From Gammaproteobacteria bacterium (GTDB lineage: Bacteria > Pseudomonadota > Gammaproteobacteria > Steroidobacterales > Steroidobacteraceae), in the NCBI GenBank assembly GCA_020846815.1, contig JADLDF010000335.1:1-5419 (forward strand): DNA of 5,419 nt, in the 5' to 3' direction. The notes under the pieces are model-generated. The model was not told where the DNA came from, did not search any database, and worked only from the letters and a program-made list of their open reading frames with translations. Both the position numbers and the translations under genes were made by a program. This document shows positions 3,919 to 5,419 of this stretch, one piece after another. The stretch's first letter is position 1. Each line of letters begins with the position of its first letter.

Positions 3919-5289
3919 TCAGCCGGCGGACGAAGCGCGCCGACGACCGTGCTTGTGCGCTGCGACGCGCAGCGGACCCGGATCGTTGAGATTCTCGAGG
4001 AAGGTCCGCTGCGCCTCGCCGCCGAGCGCGTCCCAGTCGAGCTTGCCGACCAGCGCCGCGTGCAGATCGCGATCGCGCAGTTGCAGCGCCGCAGCCGGCG
4101 CCCGCGGCCGCCCCTGGCGAAGGCGGGCGGTGCGCGGGCCGCGCAGCAGGTCCACCACGGCCTCGATCACCAGGTCGTCGCGCGGCAGCAGGCCGTGTGC
4201 GACCGGGGTGACGTACAGCGCCGCGCCCGGCAGCGCGGCCGAGTCCAGCGGCACGGTGCCGTCGCCGTCGCGCCGGTAGGTGTAGGTGAACTCGCGCCTG
4301 CCGGCGCGCGCCGCCGTGACGGTCGGTGAGCCGATGCCTGCGATCACCGCGAAGCGCGCGTCCCCATCGGCCAGCCGCGGCGCGAGGCCGCGGGCCGCGG
4401 CGAGCCGCGCCGCGTCCGGCCGAGGTCCGTGCACGGGCCAGCTCGCCGGGTCGTGGAAGTCGACGTCCGGCGCGGCCGCGCCCATGGGCAGCAGGTCGTA
4501 GAGGCTGTCGAAGGTCGTGAACACCTCGCGCGTCAGCGCGTCCGCATCGTGCAGGCGGTCGAGCATCGCGACGCGCCGTACGACGGCATAGCTGCCGCGC
4601 ATGGCCTGTACGGCCGCGAACGAGCCGAAGTTCGGCGTGCCGAGCAGCACGATGCGAGCGATTGCCGGAAGTCTGGCGCGGCGCAGTGCCGCGCGCACCA
4701 CCAGGCCACCGAGACTGTGTGCGACCACGACCGCCGGGCGCGCATCGGCGCGCAACCGCGTGGCGAAGGCTGCGCCGAGGGAGGCGATGCCACGGCGCCA
4801 GTCGTAGGGAAAGTACTCCGGATCGAAGCCCGCGGCCGCGAGTCGCAGCCACAGCTTGAGATAGCCCTGGTCGATCACGCCGAGCGTGCGTACGCGATCG
4901 CGCGGCCGCCGTCGCAGCAGCGTCGCGCGGCCCGCGATCAGATCGGGCGGGTCGAGCCACACGGCATCCGCCGGCGCGCCAACGGCGCGCGCGAAGCCGA
5001 GCCGCGTACCCATGATGCCCGGCAGCAGCCAGGCGCGCGGCCGGCCGTGGGGCCGGCGCTGCCGCGAAGAGCGCGCGGCCAGCGCCAGTGCGTGCAGCTC
5101 GGCGCAGGCCTCTGCACCGAACAGCCCGTGCAGCAGCTCGCGCTGCTCGCCGGCGGCGAACAGTGCCTCGAGACGTGTGCTGCCGAGCGCCGCCGCGTGG
5201 TCGTAGGGCGTGACCGGTGCGGCGCGGCGCGGCGGCGTGGTCGTAGGGCGCGACCGGTGCGGCGCGGCGCGGCGGCGCGGTGTCGGCAT
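3919..5289 (-). CDS. LCAT-like alpha/beta hydrolase (lipase/acyltransferase family)
   Basis: The 456-residue protein carries the marks of the lecithin:cholesterol acyltransferase-like hydrolases: LLPGIMGTRL (88-97, oxyanion region), FPYDWR (160-165), the nucleophile elbow VVAHSLGGLVVR (188-199, Ser192), LLGTPNFGSF (215-224), GDGTVPLDSA (342-351, likely Asp343) and VAHGLL (363-368, likely His365). The Ser-Asp-His triad is therefore complete. Substrate is probably a lipid or other ester, but cannot be told from the sequence. No signal peptide is visible. The first 33 residues are Pro/Arg-rich and encoded by a 40-bp tandem duplication. The ATG at 5287-5289 lies 3 bases after the LysR stop, without a clear Shine-Dalgarno, so translation is probably coupled. 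A photolyase gene followed downstream. Confidence 0.85.
   Translation of the reverse strand: MPTPRRRAAPHRSRPTTTPPRRAAPVTPYDHAAALGSTRLEALFAAGEQRELLHGLFGAEACAELHALALAARSSRQRRPHGRPRAWLLPGIMGTRLGFARAVGAPADAVWLDPPDLIAGRATLLRRRPRDRVRTLGVIDQGYLKLWLRLAAAGFDPEYFPYDWRRGIASLGAAFATRLRADARPAVVVAHSLGGLVVRAALRRARLPAIARIVLLGTPNFGSFAAVQAMRGSYAVVRRVAMLDRLHDADALTREVFTTFDSLYDLLPMGAAAPDVDFHDPASWPVHGPRPDAARLAAARGLAPRLADGDARFAVIAGIGSPTVTAARAGRREFTYTYRRDGDGTVPLDSAALPGAALYVTPVAHGLLPRDDLVIEAVVDLLRGPRTARLRQGRPRAPAAALQLRDRDLHAALVGKLDWDALGGEAQRTFLENLNDPGPLRVAAHKHGRRRASSAG
5195..5274. repeat. Two-copy 40-bp tandem repeat in the 5' end of the hydrolase gene
   Basis: Copy 1 (5195-5234) and copy 2 (5235-5274) differ at one base (t at 5211, c at 5251). 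Because 40 is not a multiple of three, the two copies are read in different frames: copy 2 as RRRAAPHRSRPTTT-like sequence and copy 1 as RRAAPVTPYDHAA. The duplication therefore changes which start codon is in frame with the conserved body of the hydrolase. Confidence 0.9.
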
Positions 5290-5292
5290 CGT

Positions 5293-5419
5293 TCAGCCGC
5301 GGCCGCGCGGCTGCTGCAGCGCTTGCTCGGCGATGACCTTCGCGACGGCCTCGATGGCTTGCTGGCGCGGATGCGTGCGGCGCCAGACCGCGCCGATCTG
5401 CCGCGTCGGCGCCGGCTTC
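5293..5419 (-). CDS. LysR-type transcriptional regulator, C-terminal end (5' part outside window)
   Basis: The last 41 codons read KPAPTRQIGAVWRRTHPRQQ and AIEAVAKVIAEQALQQPRGRG, then TGA at 5293-5295. The pattern (R)xIGxVWRRxxPRxxAIEAxAxVI matches the C-terminal strand and helix of the LysR effector-binding domain, with some resemblance to OxyR/CysB-like members, where VWR is common. Only the tail is visible, so neither the effector nor the subgroup can be fixed. Its stop is three bases from the hydrolase start, so the two are probably co-transcribed; if it is OxyR-like, an oxidative stress link to the hydrolase and photolyase genes would be possible. Confidence 0.65.
   Translation of the reverse strand, partial: KPAPTRQIGAVWRRTHPRQQAIEAVAKVIAEQALQQPRGRG

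Noticed and set aside
3596..4960. 454-codon minus-strand open frame
   Set aside because: Most of it overlaps the hydrolase in another frame and has shadow composition; only its last part, from the ATG at 3880, is real photolyase sequence.

Overview
This is a GC-rich window, with strong G/C bias at third codon positions, and looks like a proteobacterial chromosome. The gene families suggest a gamma- or betaproteobacterium (AbiEi antitoxin, LysR regulator, LCAT-like hydrolase, photolyase, trehalose/glycogen genes with a DUF2934 protein), but this placement is an inference. Almost everything is coded on the minus strand. I see no rRNA, tRNA, CRISPR array or insertion sequence.

Layout from high to low coordinates, which is the direction of minus-strand transcription. 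The 3' end of a LysR-type regulator (5293-5419) is followed 3 bases later by an intact LCAT-like alpha/beta hydrolase (3919-5289). Next is the start of a deoxyribodipyrimidine photolyase gene (from 3880) that is internally deleted and frameshifted. It collides tail to tail near 3700 with a truncated plus-strand VOC/glyoxalase-like gene (start 3571). Divergent from the VOC gene is an intact small Dabb (stress-responsive A/B barrel) gene (3217-3510). Then comes what appears to be a trehalose/glycogen stress operon: a DUF2934 protein (2750-3088), a 133-residue protein of unknown function (2221-2622), a glgX/treX remnant, a treZ remnant, and the first codons of a further gene (1085 downward). The last block (1-1029) holds a type IV toxin-antitoxin antitoxin gene, abiEi, cut by the window edge. 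It is preceded by about 93 codons of open frame that I could not identify and that read into it without a stop.

The main observation is that the window is a patchwork of gene remnants. Recognisable family segments sit next to each other with their middles missing: inside glgX, between glgX and treZ, inside treZ, after treZ, inside phr, and between phr and the VOC gene. Several small genes between the seams (DUF2934, the 133-residue protein, Dabb, the hydrolase) look complete and have good start signals. Either this is a region decaying by serial deletion, or it is an assembly product; read mapping would decide. One seam makes an in-frame GlgX::TreZ chimera that is readable but lacks catalytic residues.

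Other points of interest are a nested inverted repeat over the Dabb start codon, two RpoS-like -10 elements at the same distance from two start codons in the trehalose operon, and a 40-bp tandem duplication that sets the reading frame of the hydrolase. I found no convincing new multi-gene system. The best candidate for unknown biology is the antitoxin with its unidentified in-frame upstream segment.
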